A stretch of DNA of 64,000 nucleotides from DATMRF01 sp035566435 (lineage in GTDB: Bacteria; Verrucomicrobiota; Verrucomicrobiia; Limisphaerales; UBA8199): assembly GCA_035566435.1 (NCBI GenBank), contig DATMRF010000011.1, forward strand, positions 1 through 64,000, written 5' to 3'. Numbering within the stretch: the first letter of the stretch is position 1; each line of letters begins with the position of its first letter. The notes below the pieces were generated by a model. The model was not told the DNA's origin. It saw nothing but the letters and a program-made list of their open reading frames with translations, and searched no databases. A program made the translations under genes and the position numbers. Shown here piece by piece: positions 31,838 to 39,584 of this stretch.

Positions 31838-31859
31838 CTGTTCGCAGGATTGGACCTAA

Positions 31860-32816
31860 TCACCAAGTCCGCCCCGAACGCTCTTTGGGCTCCGCTGAAT
31901 CCTTCTGTCCCATGGGTAGCCGGCGCTCGCTGTCGAGTTTAAGACCTTCCAACAGCCACGCCGCTTGCTCCGGGGTGAGCGTATAGATTTCGTCGCCTTC
32001 TTTGGTGGGGCCTTCTTTCTGTCCTGGTTGCGGGCCGTTCGGCTGGTCCTCGTCGTCCTCATCGTCTCCCGCCCCGCCGGGCGGCATGTCGGTGGCGGGG
32101 ATGCGGCCTTTGAGCTGTTTTAGCTTTTCACCCAGTTGATTGTTCTTTTCGCCCATCGACATCGCGGTTTGCTGGAGCTCGCGCAGGGTGTCGATGAGTC
32201 TCGCGATACAGCGATCGACTGTCTCGGCATTCTGTCGAGCGTCGGCGTCCGGCCGGTTCAGCTCGAAATCACTTTTGAAGTCACCGGCAGAACGCTGCCA
32301 TTTGTTCAGCGCCGTCCCATGCGTTTCCAAGGCTCGTTGAACCACTTTCGTGGCCGCCTTCATTTCTTTGCGCACGCCGCGTCCGCGCAGGTAAGCCGCG
32401 ACCATTTTTTGAACATCGTCCCCCGCCAACGCCTCATCCGCGGCGCGGTTGGCTTCGTCGGCCCGTGCCGCGGCCGCTCGGCCGCGCGCGGCCGTAGGCG
32501 CGGCGGCCGGCCCCTTTTTCAACTCCTCGATGCCCTGGCCGAACCGGACGTGGCCCAGGTTATAAAGCAAAGGCGGTTGCAGGCGCTCGCTTTGGCTGGC
32601 CAGGGCGCTCTCGAAAAATGCCTCCGCCTCCCGGAGCTTGCCCTCGCGCAGTTTCTGCGTGCCGGCGTTGAAAAAGTCGCGGGGCGTGGACGGCGCAGCG
32701 GGTTCCGGGGAAGACGGAGGAGAACTAGCCGCCACCACCAGCCCAGCGAGCACGAGACTACCGAGAGTGCGCCAGAGGCCACGGCCGGCTAAAAATTGGC
32801 AAATCGCCTTGATCAT
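31860..32816 (-). CDS. batC: BatC-like TPR protein
   Basis: 318 residues. Signal peptide (about 1-30) then TPR helices (FFNAGTQKLREGKLREAEAF, PPLLYNLGHVRFGQG), a helical middle part and an acidic/Gly-rich segment (PPGGAGDDEDDEDQPNGPQP). It ends with ALTPEQAAWLLEGLKLDSER-like sequence (TLTPEQAAWLLEGLKLD), common at the end of BatC proteins. ATG overlaps the batB stop (ATGA), indicating translational coupling. Confidence 0.72.
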   Translation of the reverse strand: MIKAICQFLAGRGLWRTLGSLVLAGLVVAASSPPSSPEPAAPSTPRDFFNAGTQKLREGKLREAEAFFESALASQSERLQPPLLYNLGHVRFGQGIEELKKGPAAAPTAARGRAAAARADEANRAADEALAGDDVQKMVAAYLRGRGVRKEMKAATKVVQRALETHGTALNKWQRSAGDFKSDFELNRPDADARQNAETVDRCIARLIDTLRELQQTAMSMGEKNNQLGEKLKQLKGRIPATDMPPGGAGDDEDDEDQPNGPQPGQKEGPTKEGDEIYTLTPEQAAWLLEGLKLDSERRLPMGQKDSAEPKERSGRTW

Positions 32817-33841
32817 GGGGGAATTTCGCGCAAGTGACGGCGTGTGCCAACGAAAGATTCGACCACCAGCAGGAACAGCGCTGCTGCCACCGGCCAGTGG
32901 AAGCGGTCCACGCCCAATTTTCGCGCCGGGGCAGCTCCGGAGGTGTTGCTCAGGTCTTCGAGCGCCAGCCGGACTTTGGCCAGCCCTTCGCCGACTGGAC
33001 CCAGGGGATAGTAGGCGCCATGCGTGGCCTGGGCAATGGCGCGCAAGGTAACCTCGTCCAGCCGACTGTGCACGACCTCGCCCTTGCTGTCGCGCAGCAA
33101 TTCGGGCCGGCCATGCTCGTTGAGCATCTGGATCTCCGCCCCGGCGGGTGTGCCGACGCCAATGGTGAACACCACCACGCCCTGTTTAGCGAGAGGTTCA
33201 GCCACTCGGACCCCCCCTTTTTCCAAATCTTCGCCGTCCGTGAGCAGCACCAGGAGTTTCTGCCGTTCGTTCTTGTCAAGCGCGTGGGAGCCTTCGTTGA
33301 GCGCGCGGCCAACATCGGTCCCGAGGACCGGGATGGTTCGGTCATCGACCATCATGAGCGCGTCCTGAAAGGCGCCATAGTCAAACGTGAGCGGGCACTG
33401 GAGAAACGCCTGGCCGGCGAACGCAACGAGGCCGACCCGGCCATGGCCCTGGCGCTGGACAAAGTCAAGGATGGCAAGCTTGGCGCGTTGAAGCCGGTTA
33501 GGGCTGACATCACTTGCGAGCATGCTGCGCGAACAATCCAGCAGGAAAACGACATCCTGCCCGAACAGATGACTGGCTTCGGCTTGCTCCCCCCATTGCG
33601 GCCTGGCCAGAGCGAGGCCCATGCCCGCCAGGGTTGATACCAACAGCGCGTGCTTGAGCGCGCGGCGTGCGCGGCTGTGGGAGCGGGTCAACTGGGAAAG
33701 GAATTCCGGCGCGGCAAGTTGGGCGAGTTGCTGTCTTCGCTGCAAGGCCGAGTACTGCTGCAAAAGGAGCAGCACGACCGGCCCGAGGGCCGCCAGCCAT
33801 AACCACTCAGGCTCGGCGAAGTGAGGATGAGATAAATTCAC
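32813..33841 (-). CDS. batB: BatB-like von Willebrand factor A membrane protein
   Basis: 342 residues from GTG 33841, which has a strong AGGAGG upstream. Two N-terminal membrane helices flank RARRALKHALLVSTLAGMGL. The vWA domain carries the MIDAS motif DCSRSMLAS (D-x-S-x-S), the Thr position in LGTDVG and LLTDGEDLEKGG. A C-terminal membrane helix (WPVAAALFLLVVESFVG) closes the protein. The GTG overlaps the batA stop. BatA and BatB presumably form a metal-dependent protein-binding pair in the inner membrane. Confidence 0.85.
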   Translation of the reverse strand: MNLSHPHFAEPEWLWLAALGPVVLLLLQQYSALQRRQQLAQLAAPEFLSQLTRSHSRARRALKHALLVSTLAGMGLALARPQWGEQAEASHLFGQDVVFLLDCSRSMLASDVSPNRLQRAKLAILDFVQRQGHGRVGLVAFAGQAFLQCPLTFDYGAFQDALMMVDDRTIPVLGTDVGRALNEGSHALDKNERQKLLVLLTDGEDLEKGGVRVAEPLAKQGVVVFTIGVGTPAGAEIQMLNEHGRPELLRDSKGEVVHSRLDEVTLRAIAQATHGAYYPLGPVGEGLAKVRLALEDLSNTSGAAPARKLGVDRFHWPVAAALFLLVVESFVGTRRHLREIPP

Positions 33842-34878
33842 GGCACCCTCCTGAGCCGCGTGTTGGCAAGAACGGCCTCCAGCGCAAACAGCCCCACCGC
33901 CGCAAGCAGCGGCCATTGGAACAATGTCCGGTAGGTGGTAAAGCGCCGGAGTTTCACTTCGGTTTTCTCAAGCCGATCAATTTCGTTGTAAATTCTCTCC
34001 AATTCATTGCGGTTGGTGGCCCGATAGAATTTTCCCTTCGACAGGGCCGACATTCTGCCCAGCACATCGTAATTGGCGGGCTGGAGCATCATCCCAGGCC
34101 TGAGATTGCCCTGTTCATCAAGCTCGAGCTTGCCCGTGCCGGGGTCAAAGGCGTAGAGCGGGCAGGGCTGCTCGATACCAATACCGATGGTATAGACCTT
34201 TACCCCAAGCGCCGCGGCCAGTTGGGCGGCGGGCACAGGATCGATTTCTCCCTTATTGTTATCGCCGTCGGTCAACAGGATGATGATCCGGCTCTTGCTG
34301 TCTTTGAGGTCCTTGAGCCGTTTGGCGCCCGCTGCCGTGGCGTCGCCGATGGCGGTACCGAGGTCGCGAATCAGGCCAACGTGCAAGCGGTGCAGGTTAT
34401 CGACGAGCCAGTCGTGGTTGAGCGTCAGCGGGCTGGCGAGGTACGGCACGGCGGAAAAGACAATCAGCCCGAGCCGGTCGCTGGGCCGTTTGCGAATGAA
34501 ATCTTCGAGTACCTGGGACGCGATGTCGAAGCGGGAAACGCGTTCGCGAGGCGCTCCCATATCGAGGGCCATCATCGACCACGACAAGTCCAGCACGAGC
34601 ATGATATCCACGCCGCTGGCCTGGGTTTCGGTGTGGTCATTGGCGAAGCGCGGTCCGGCCAGCGCGATGATGCACAGCGCGACGGTCAGGATTCTTAAAA
34701 AGACCAACAACCGGCCCGCGGCTGCCCGGGCCGCCGCGCCGGCAGCGCGAGCGATGTCCGCGCTAGGGAACCGCAGTGCCGAAATCTTCCCAATGCGTCC
34801 GCGCAGGAAGGAATATACCGGCAAAAGCGCCAGGAGGGCCAGCAGCCACGGATACTGAAATTGGAAATCACCGGTCAT
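33838..34878 (-). CDS. batA: BatA-like von Willebrand factor A membrane protein
   Basis: 346 residues. N-terminal membrane helices (PWLLALLALLPVYSFLRG and LLVFLRILTVALCIIALAGP), then the vWA domain with MIDAS DLSWSMMALD, LGTAIGDATAAG and ILLTDGDNNKGEIDP. C-terminal membrane helix WPLLAAVGLFALEAVLAN. The start overlaps the end of the DUF4381-like gene by 11 nt. Standard BatA arrangement. Confidence 0.88.
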   Translation of the reverse strand: MTGDFQFQYPWLLALLALLPVYSFLRGRIGKISALRFPSADIARAAGAAARAAAGRLLVFLRILTVALCIIALAGPRFANDHTETQASGVDIMLVLDLSWSMMALDMGAPRERVSRFDIASQVLEDFIRKRPSDRLGLIVFSAVPYLASPLTLNHDWLVDNLHRLHVGLIRDLGTAIGDATAAGAKRLKDLKDSKSRIIILLTDGDNNKGEIDPVPAAQLAAALGVKVYTIGIGIEQPCPLYAFDPGTGKLELDEQGNLRPGMMLQPANYDVLGRMSALSKGKFYRATNRNELERIYNEIDRLEKTEVKLRRFTTYRTLFQWPLLAAVGLFALEAVLANTRLRRVP

Positions 34879-35470
34879 GGGCGCGAGGAGCGGGGGCGAC
34901 GGGCGAGGGACCGGTTTGCGCGAGGGCTGTTAGGCTCTCTTCCGCTCGCTGAATCAGCTTTGCGGCAACCTCAACGGCGTCCAGCGGCGGCTGAGGAGGC
35001 ACAGGCGCGAATTTCCGTTCATCGCATTCACGCAGAAAATCGCTGACCGTCGCTGAAAGTTCCGGGCTGACTTGTGGGAGGGCCACGAGGGTTGAGCAAA
35101 ACTCGGAAGTGGTGCGCTCCGCGGGCGGGAGGCCAAGGCTGAGGCTGAAATAATGGCGGAGAATTCCGGAAACCCGGCTGAGCACAACGCCGCTTTCCGC
35201 CTGCCCGCGCAGGGATTGAAGCTCCTCCTGCGCCTGAATCGCTGGTGGTGTAATGACGGGAGGTCGCTTCGGACGCAGAAGTAACCAGACCGCCACCCCC
35301 GCCAGGACGAGGAGACCCAGCGCGCCAAAAACCACCCAGGAACCGTATTGCTCCCAGAACCCAGGCGCGATCTCACCCCGTGGAGGCACGAGCGGAGGGA
35401 TTTCATCAACGGCGATCAAATTGGTAGCGGCATGGACAGGTGCGGCCAAGACATAGGACAAAACGGCCAT
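34868..35470 (-). CDS. DUF4381-like membrane protein
   Basis: 200 residues from ATG 35470, giving a signal-like N-terminus (MAVLSYVLAAPVHAATN). A membrane helix (WVVFGALGLLVLAGVAVWLLL) precedes a cytoplasmic helical domain with LSRVSGILRHYFSLSLGLPP and RTTSEFC, the pattern of DUF4381 proteins found between DUF58 and batA genes. The frame is open to a TTG at 35578, but that stretch is encoded by a palindromic repeat and looks like leader sequence. Confidence 0.72.
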   Translation of the reverse strand: MAVLSYVLAAPVHAATNLIAVDEIPPLVPPRGEIAPGFWEQYGSWVVFGALGLLVLAGVAVWLLLRPKRPPVITPPAIQAQEELQSLRGQAESGVVLSRVSGILRHYFSLSLGLPPAERTTSEFCSTLVALPQVSPELSATVSDFLRECDERKFAPVPPQPPLDAVEVAAKLIQRAEESLTALAQTGPSPVAPAPRAHDR

Positions 35471-35472
35471 AA

Positions 35473-35535
35473 GAGAACACAGAGACCATAGAGAGCCGGA
35501 CCTTGAAGGATTTCTTTGTGGTCCCTGTGTTCTTT
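35473..35535. repeat. imperfect inverted repeat ahead of the DUF4381 gene
   Basis: Arms around 35473-35494 (containing GAACACAGAGACCATAGAGA) and 35512-35535 (TCTTTGTGGTCCCTGTGTTC) pair with a few mismatches. It occupies the gap between the DUF58 stop and the DUF4381 ATG and is probably another dispersed palindrome. Confidence 0.55.
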
Positions 35536-35574
35536 TGTGGCAATTCCGGTTGTTCGCCGTTGGTCTTCGGATGT

Positions 35575-36492
35575 TCAACCTCGTCTCCTCCCCCGGCGAG
35601 TCTCGAAAAACCGCTGCAGAGTTTGTGCGAAAGGTTCAGCTGTGCTGAAGCTCAACGTGTCCACCCCGGCCCGGCGAAAGGCGCGGTCCAGCTCGGCCAG
35701 ACGTTCGGCGTTGGTGCGCGCAAAGCGGTCGCGGACCATGGCACGGCTGGAGTCGACTTCGAGCAATTCGCCGGTTTCGGCGTCTTCGAGCGTCAACAAC
35801 CCGGCGGACGGCAACACGCTTTCGCGCGGGTCATGCAGGTGGACGCAGACCAGGTCGTGCCGCGCGTTAGTCAGGCCGATCTCCTGGAGGGTGTCGCGGC
35901 CTGAACGGGGCTGGGCGGCGGACGCTCCGAAGCTGTGAAGAAAATCCGTCAGCAGGAAGACGATCGAACGGCGGTGGAGCACATGATTGAGAAAGGCCAG
36001 GGCCGCCGGGATGTTCGTGCCGCGATGTTTCGGCTCGAAAAAAAGCATTTCGCGGATGAGGCGCAGGATGTGGCGGCGGCCTTTCCGCGGCGGCAGGAAC
36101 AGCTCAACCTGGTCCGTAAACAGGAGCAGCGCCACTTTGTCGCTGCTCCGGGTGGCGGAAATGGCAAGCGTGCCCGCAATTTCCGCCGCGAAGTCGCGTT
36201 TCGACTGGCGCAGCGAACCAAACGCGCAGGATCCCGAGATATCCACCGCCAGCACCAGGGCAAGTTCGCGTTCCTCGCGGTAGCGTTTGATGAATGGCCG
36301 GCCCATCCGGAACGTGACATTCCAGTCGATGTCGCGAACCTCGTCCCCGGGGATGTACTCGCGCAGTTCTTCGAAGTCCATCCCTCGGCCTTTGAAATGG
36401 CTCAGGTAGGCCCCGACCATCATGTCATTGACCAGCCGATTGGTGCGGACCTCGATCCGGCGCACGGCCTCCAGTAATTGCGTAATTGTCAT
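35575..36492 (-). CDS. DUF58 domain protein
   Basis: 305 residues. The family hallmark GRGMDFEELREYIPGDEVRD followed by IDWNVTFRMGRPFIKRYREE is complete. A vWA-like fold follows (LVLAVDISGSCAFGS with a D-x-S-x-S type metal site, and FLLTDFLHSFG). It follows moxR in the operon, and DUF58 proteins are the usual partners of MoxR AAA+ ATPases in cofactor insertion or complex maturation. It is upstream of the DUF4381 gene. Confidence 0.88.
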   Translation of the reverse strand: MTITQLLEAVRRIEVRTNRLVNDMMVGAYLSHFKGRGMDFEELREYIPGDEVRDIDWNVTFRMGRPFIKRYREERELALVLAVDISGSCAFGSLRQSKRDFAAEIAGTLAISATRSSDKVALLLFTDQVELFLPPRKGRRHILRLIREMLFFEPKHRGTNIPAALAFLNHVLHRRSIVFLLTDFLHSFGASAAQPRSGRDTLQEIGLTNARHDLVCVHLHDPRESVLPSAGLLTLEDAETGELLEVDSSRAMVRDRFARTNAERLAELDRAFRRAGVDTLSFSTAEPFAQTLQRFFETRRGRRRG

Positions 36493-36501
36493 GGGGTGCT
36501 C

Positions 36502-36584
36502 GAGTCTCAGGTCTCAAGTCCCAAGTTCGAAGTCCCGACACACAGGACGCGGGACTTGAGACCTTGGGACTTGAGGCTTGAGAC
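36502..36584. repeat. 7-nt-period array between moxR and the DUF58 gene
   Basis: Units such as GTCTCAG GTCTCAA GTCCCAA GTTCGAA GTCCCGA CACACAG GACGCGG GACTTGA GACCTTG. The left half (GGTCTCAAGTCCCAAG) and the right half (GGGACTTGAGACC) are complementary, so the RNA could fold. Confidence 0.8.
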
Positions 36585-36589
36585 GGAGT

Positions 36590-37570
36590 TCACGGGACGG
36601 GGACGGTGTTGAAGATTTTTTTGATGATCGCGTCTGTTGTTACCGCCTGGGCTTCGGCCTCATACGTGAGAATAATGCGATGGCGCAGCACGTCCGGACC
36701 AATGCTCTTGACGTCCTCGGGCGTCACGTAAGTGCGGCTTTGCAGCAAGGCCCAGGCCTTCGCGGCGAGTGTAAGGTAGATCGTCGCTCGGGGCGAAGCG
36801 CCAAACTGGATGAAATGTTTCACATCGAGTTTGTATGGTTCCGGTTTACGTGTGGCGAAGACGAGGTGAACGATGTATTCGCGCACTTTTTCATCGACGT
36901 GAATCTGATCTACCAGTTTGCGAGTGCGCAGGATCTCCTCCAATTCGATCACCGGTTGCGTCCGGGTTTCCGGGGCGGTAAACGCCATGCGGTCGAGGAT
37001 TTTTCGTTCTTCCTCGAACGACGGATAATCCAACAGCACTTTGAACATGAAGCGGTCCACCTGCGCTTCGGGCAGAGGGTAAGTGCCTTCCTGGTCGATG
37101 GGGTTTTCGGTGGCCAGCACCAGGAATGGCGAGGGCAGCGGCATGGTTTCGCCGCCCAGAGTGACCTGCCGCTCCTGCATGGTCTCCAGCAAAGCCGATT
37201 GCACCTTGGCCGGCGCGCGGTTGATCTCGTCCGCGAGCACAAAATTGGCGAACACCGGACCTTTGGTGGCGTGATACTTGCCGTCCTGGGGACTGTAGAT
37301 GAGCGTGCCGACGATGTCGGCCGGGAGCAGGTCAGGCGTGAATTGAATGCGGTGGAACGAGGCCTGGATCGCGGCGGCCAGGGTGCGGACGGAGAGGGTT
37401 TTGGCGAGCCCGGGCACACCTTCGAGCAGGACGTGGCCGTTGGCGAGCAATCCCACGAGCAACCGGTCCACCAATTGCTCTTGCCCGACGATCACCCTGC
37501 CAATTTCGCCCCGCAGCCTGGAAATCCAGGTTGCCGCCGCCTTCACTTGCTCGTCCAACGGTGTGCTCAT
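36590..37570 (-). CDS. moxR: MoxR-family AAA+ ATPase
   Basis: 326 residues. Walker A GVPGLAKT (residues 51-58), Walker B FVLADEINRAPAKVQSALLE, sensor 1 region LVLATENPIDQEGTYPLPEA and the arginine-finger region VDRFMFK. The C-terminal lid (ASPRATIYLTLAAKAWALLQ) is typical. First gene of the envelope operon moxR-DUF58-DUF4381-batABCDE. It is thought to remodel partner proteins bound by the vWA-type subunits. Confidence 0.93.
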   Translation of the reverse strand: MSTPLDEQVKAAATWISRLRGEIGRVIVGQEQLVDRLLVGLLANGHVLLEGVPGLAKTLSVRTLAAAIQASFHRIQFTPDLLPADIVGTLIYSPQDGKYHATKGPVFANFVLADEINRAPAKVQSALLETMQERQVTLGGETMPLPSPFLVLATENPIDQEGTYPLPEAQVDRFMFKVLLDYPSFEEERKILDRMAFTAPETRTQPVIELEEILRTRKLVDQIHVDEKVREYIVHLVFATRKPEPYKLDVKHFIQFGASPRATIYLTLAAKAWALLQSRTYVTPEDVKSIGPDVLRHRIILTYEAEAQAVTTDAIIKKIFNTVPVP

Positions 37571-37628
37571 TTTCCGACGAATCTAGGCAACGAATGTCTG
37601 AGGCACAAGCGCAGGGAACGGCTTTTGG

Positions 37629-37656
37629 CCGCGGATAGCGCGGATGGCGCGGAAAG
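37629..37656. repeat. short 9-nt-period repeat
   Basis: GCGGATAGC GCGGATGGC GCGGAAAG in the gap upstream of moxR. It differs in period from the heptamer arrays. Confidence 0.5.
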
Positions 37657-37850
37657 AAGAAAAGAACGAACAAGGAATTATTTAATCTCGCGGTGACGAG
37701 GCACGGCTTGCGTGATGAGTGTCCGCAAGTGCTGGTACCAATCGTGGGGAAGCTAGCCCCGGCGCCATGACCGGGCACCGACATTGTTTCGCCGCGAGCC
37801 TGGAACTGAAGCATCGGTCTTCGGAACGGACTCACTCCGGAGACCCTCAA

Positions 37851-38174
37851 GCGGGGAGCCGGAAGCCTCGGCAGCAGGCCGGCGAGCTTTTGGGTAGCGT
37901 CAGGCGTTTGCAGCATGCTGGCTAACTGCATCGCGGCCACCTGAGCCGGACCGGGCGGCCTGGCGATCACGCGCACTGTCAGGCCCAGTCGGTCTTTGCC
38001 TGAGGCTAGAATTAACCCCCGGTATGCGGCAACCCGGACCGCATCGACTCGTTCCGTGTCGAACAGCCGCCTATAGGCAGTGCGCGCCTTAGCGTTGACG
38101 CCCGCGGCGAGCCACTCGTCGGCGCACCGCAACTGGGCATCCACTACCGCCGAATGTACTGTGCCGCAACGCAA
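37851..38174 (-). pseudogene. fragment of a HEAT-repeat-type protein
   Basis: About 108 residues (LRCADEWLAAGVNAKARTAY, then VRVAAYRGLILASGKDRLGL and AAMQLASMLQTPDATQKLAG, LLPRLPAP) look like consecutive HEAT-like helical pairs of the large PVC-type proteins. No usable start or signal sequence exists, and after LPAP the similarity stops and the frame runs into moxR antisense. It is probably a decayed remnant. The rest of 37571-38245 holds the 9-nt repeat and nothing else I can name. Confidence 0.4.
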
Positions 38175-38248
38175 TGTTTAGGCTTCGATTCGACCCAGGC
38201 GACCTCCAGGCTTGCCTTTGAGGTGCCGTTGTTTTACACCTTGCGTTG

Positions 38249-39154
38249 ATGAGCGGTCAGATGGAACCGAGAATATCGAAGTGGCCCTTCTTATTGGGTG
38301 ATGGGCTCCTGCTCGGCCTCGCCGGGTTCATCTATTACCAAAGCACTCTTCCTATGGGTCCCTGGCAGATCGGTTTCGTCGTCCTTTGCATTGCCGGTGG
38401 CGCCTGGCTTGCCATCATGCCATTCCTGCTGGAATACCGCGTGGTTGCCAAACTCGCCGAGGCCGACGCGCTCGCCACCGTGGTCGCCCAGCTTCAAAAA
38501 CTCGAGACGGTCGCCGCGGAAATCGGCAATGCCACTGGCCAGTGGCAGACCATGCACGAAGAGGCCGCCAAAACCGCCGCTGCTGCCAAAGCAATCGCCG
38601 AGCGCATGGGCAAAGAAGTCCAGGGTTTCACGGAGTTCATGCAGCAGGCAAACGATGGCGAAAAGGCGACCTTGCGGCTGGAGGTGGAGAAGTTACGCCG
38701 GGCTGAGGCCGACTGGCTCCAGGTGCTGGTCCGGATGCTCGACCACGTGTACGCGCTCCACAATGGCGCCCTGCGCTCGGGCCAGCCGAACCTGATTGAA
38801 AACCTCAACAATTTCCAAAATGCCTGCCGTGATGCAGCTCGCCGCGTCGGGCTGATGCCCTTCCAGCCCACCCCGGCTGAGCGGTTTGATGCCCAGCGTC
38901 ACCAGGTGGCGAATGGCGACGGACAGCCGTCTCCGGACGCGGTTGTCCGCGAAACGGTCGCCAGCGGCTATACCTTTCAGGGTCGCCTGCTGCGCCCCGC
39001 GATGGTCCGGCTGAGTGACCACGCGGCCGAGACGGTGCCGGAGCCTGCTCCTGCTCCCGGCCTAACCTCCGACGGGCGCGAAGGAAAAGCCGCAAGTCGC
39101 GGCGACGGCCAAAGCCAATTGCCGCTGGACCAAACAGGGGAGACTCTGGCTTAG
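38249..39154 (+). CDS. membrane-tethered GrpE-like protein
   Basis: 301 residues from ATG 38249. Two N-terminal membrane helices (LLGDGLLLGLAGFIYYQS and IGFVVLCIAGGAWLAIMPFL) are followed by a long coiled coil (residues about 70-150). A C-terminal segment recalls GrpE: LQVLVRMLDHVYALHNGALR, then RFDAQRHQVANGDGQP and the beta-domain ending SGYTFQGRLLRPAMVRL. GrpE normally is soluble and has no membrane anchor, so this would be an anchored nucleotide-exchange factor or a divergent relative. The tail is Pro/Ala-rich. No chaperone gene is adjacent. Confidence 0.68.
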   Translation: MSGQMEPRISKWPFLLGDGLLLGLAGFIYYQSTLPMGPWQIGFVVLCIAGGAWLAIMPFLLEYRVVAKLAEADALATVVAQLQKLETVAAEIGNATGQWQTMHEEAAKTAAAAKAIAERMGKEVQGFTEFMQQANDGEKATLRLEVEKLRRAEADWLQVLVRMLDHVYALHNGALRSGQPNLIENLNNFQNACRDAARRVGLMPFQPTPAERFDAQRHQVANGDGQPSPDAVVRETVASGYTFQGRLLRPAMVRLSDHAAETVPEPAPAPGLTSDGREGKAASRGDGQSQLPLDQTGETLA

Positions 39155-39405
39155 CCCGGCGCTCCTGTGGTTTGGTTTAACCCAAGTTGGGCCTCGGCCA
39201 GGTCCGCTTCCAATCGCGCCATCTCCGCCGCCACCTGCGAGAGGGGCAGTTGATTGCTTTGAAGAGCGGAGAGGAGGCGTTTTTGCGCATCTTGAATCTT
39301 CGCAACTCGCTGCCTCAACACCTCCGAGCCCGCCATCTGAAGGGTATTTACAGGCGCCTGTTCGCTCGCCCCGACCGATCCGGATTTCTGAGCGTCGCTG
39401 AACAT
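39151..39405 (-). CDS. small helical hypothetical protein
   Basis: 84 residues from ATG 39405, converging with the GrpE-like gene (4-nt overlap of the 3' ends). It is mostly one charged helix (SEVLRQRVAKIQDAQKRLLS, then LSQVAAEMARLEADLAEAQL), likely a coiled coil. No signal peptide and no recognised family. The role is unknown. Confidence 0.55.
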   Translation of the reverse strand: MFSDAQKSGSVGASEQAPVNTLQMAGSEVLRQRVAKIQDAQKRLLSALQSNQLPLSQVAAEMARLEADLAEAQLGLNQTTGAPG

Positions 39406-39584
39406 AATTAGGGCCTGTGATAGCAATAATCAGGCCAAATGCATGCGCCATTCAGCACCAGAGCCGCGGAGGAGTTGTTTTGGAACCCATTCGAGGAGGG
39501 GAAGAAAGATGGGCGGAAAGGCAAGTATTAATCATTCCGGCGGAAGACGTTACCTATATGCGGTTGTTCGCTAACGGCTATTGG

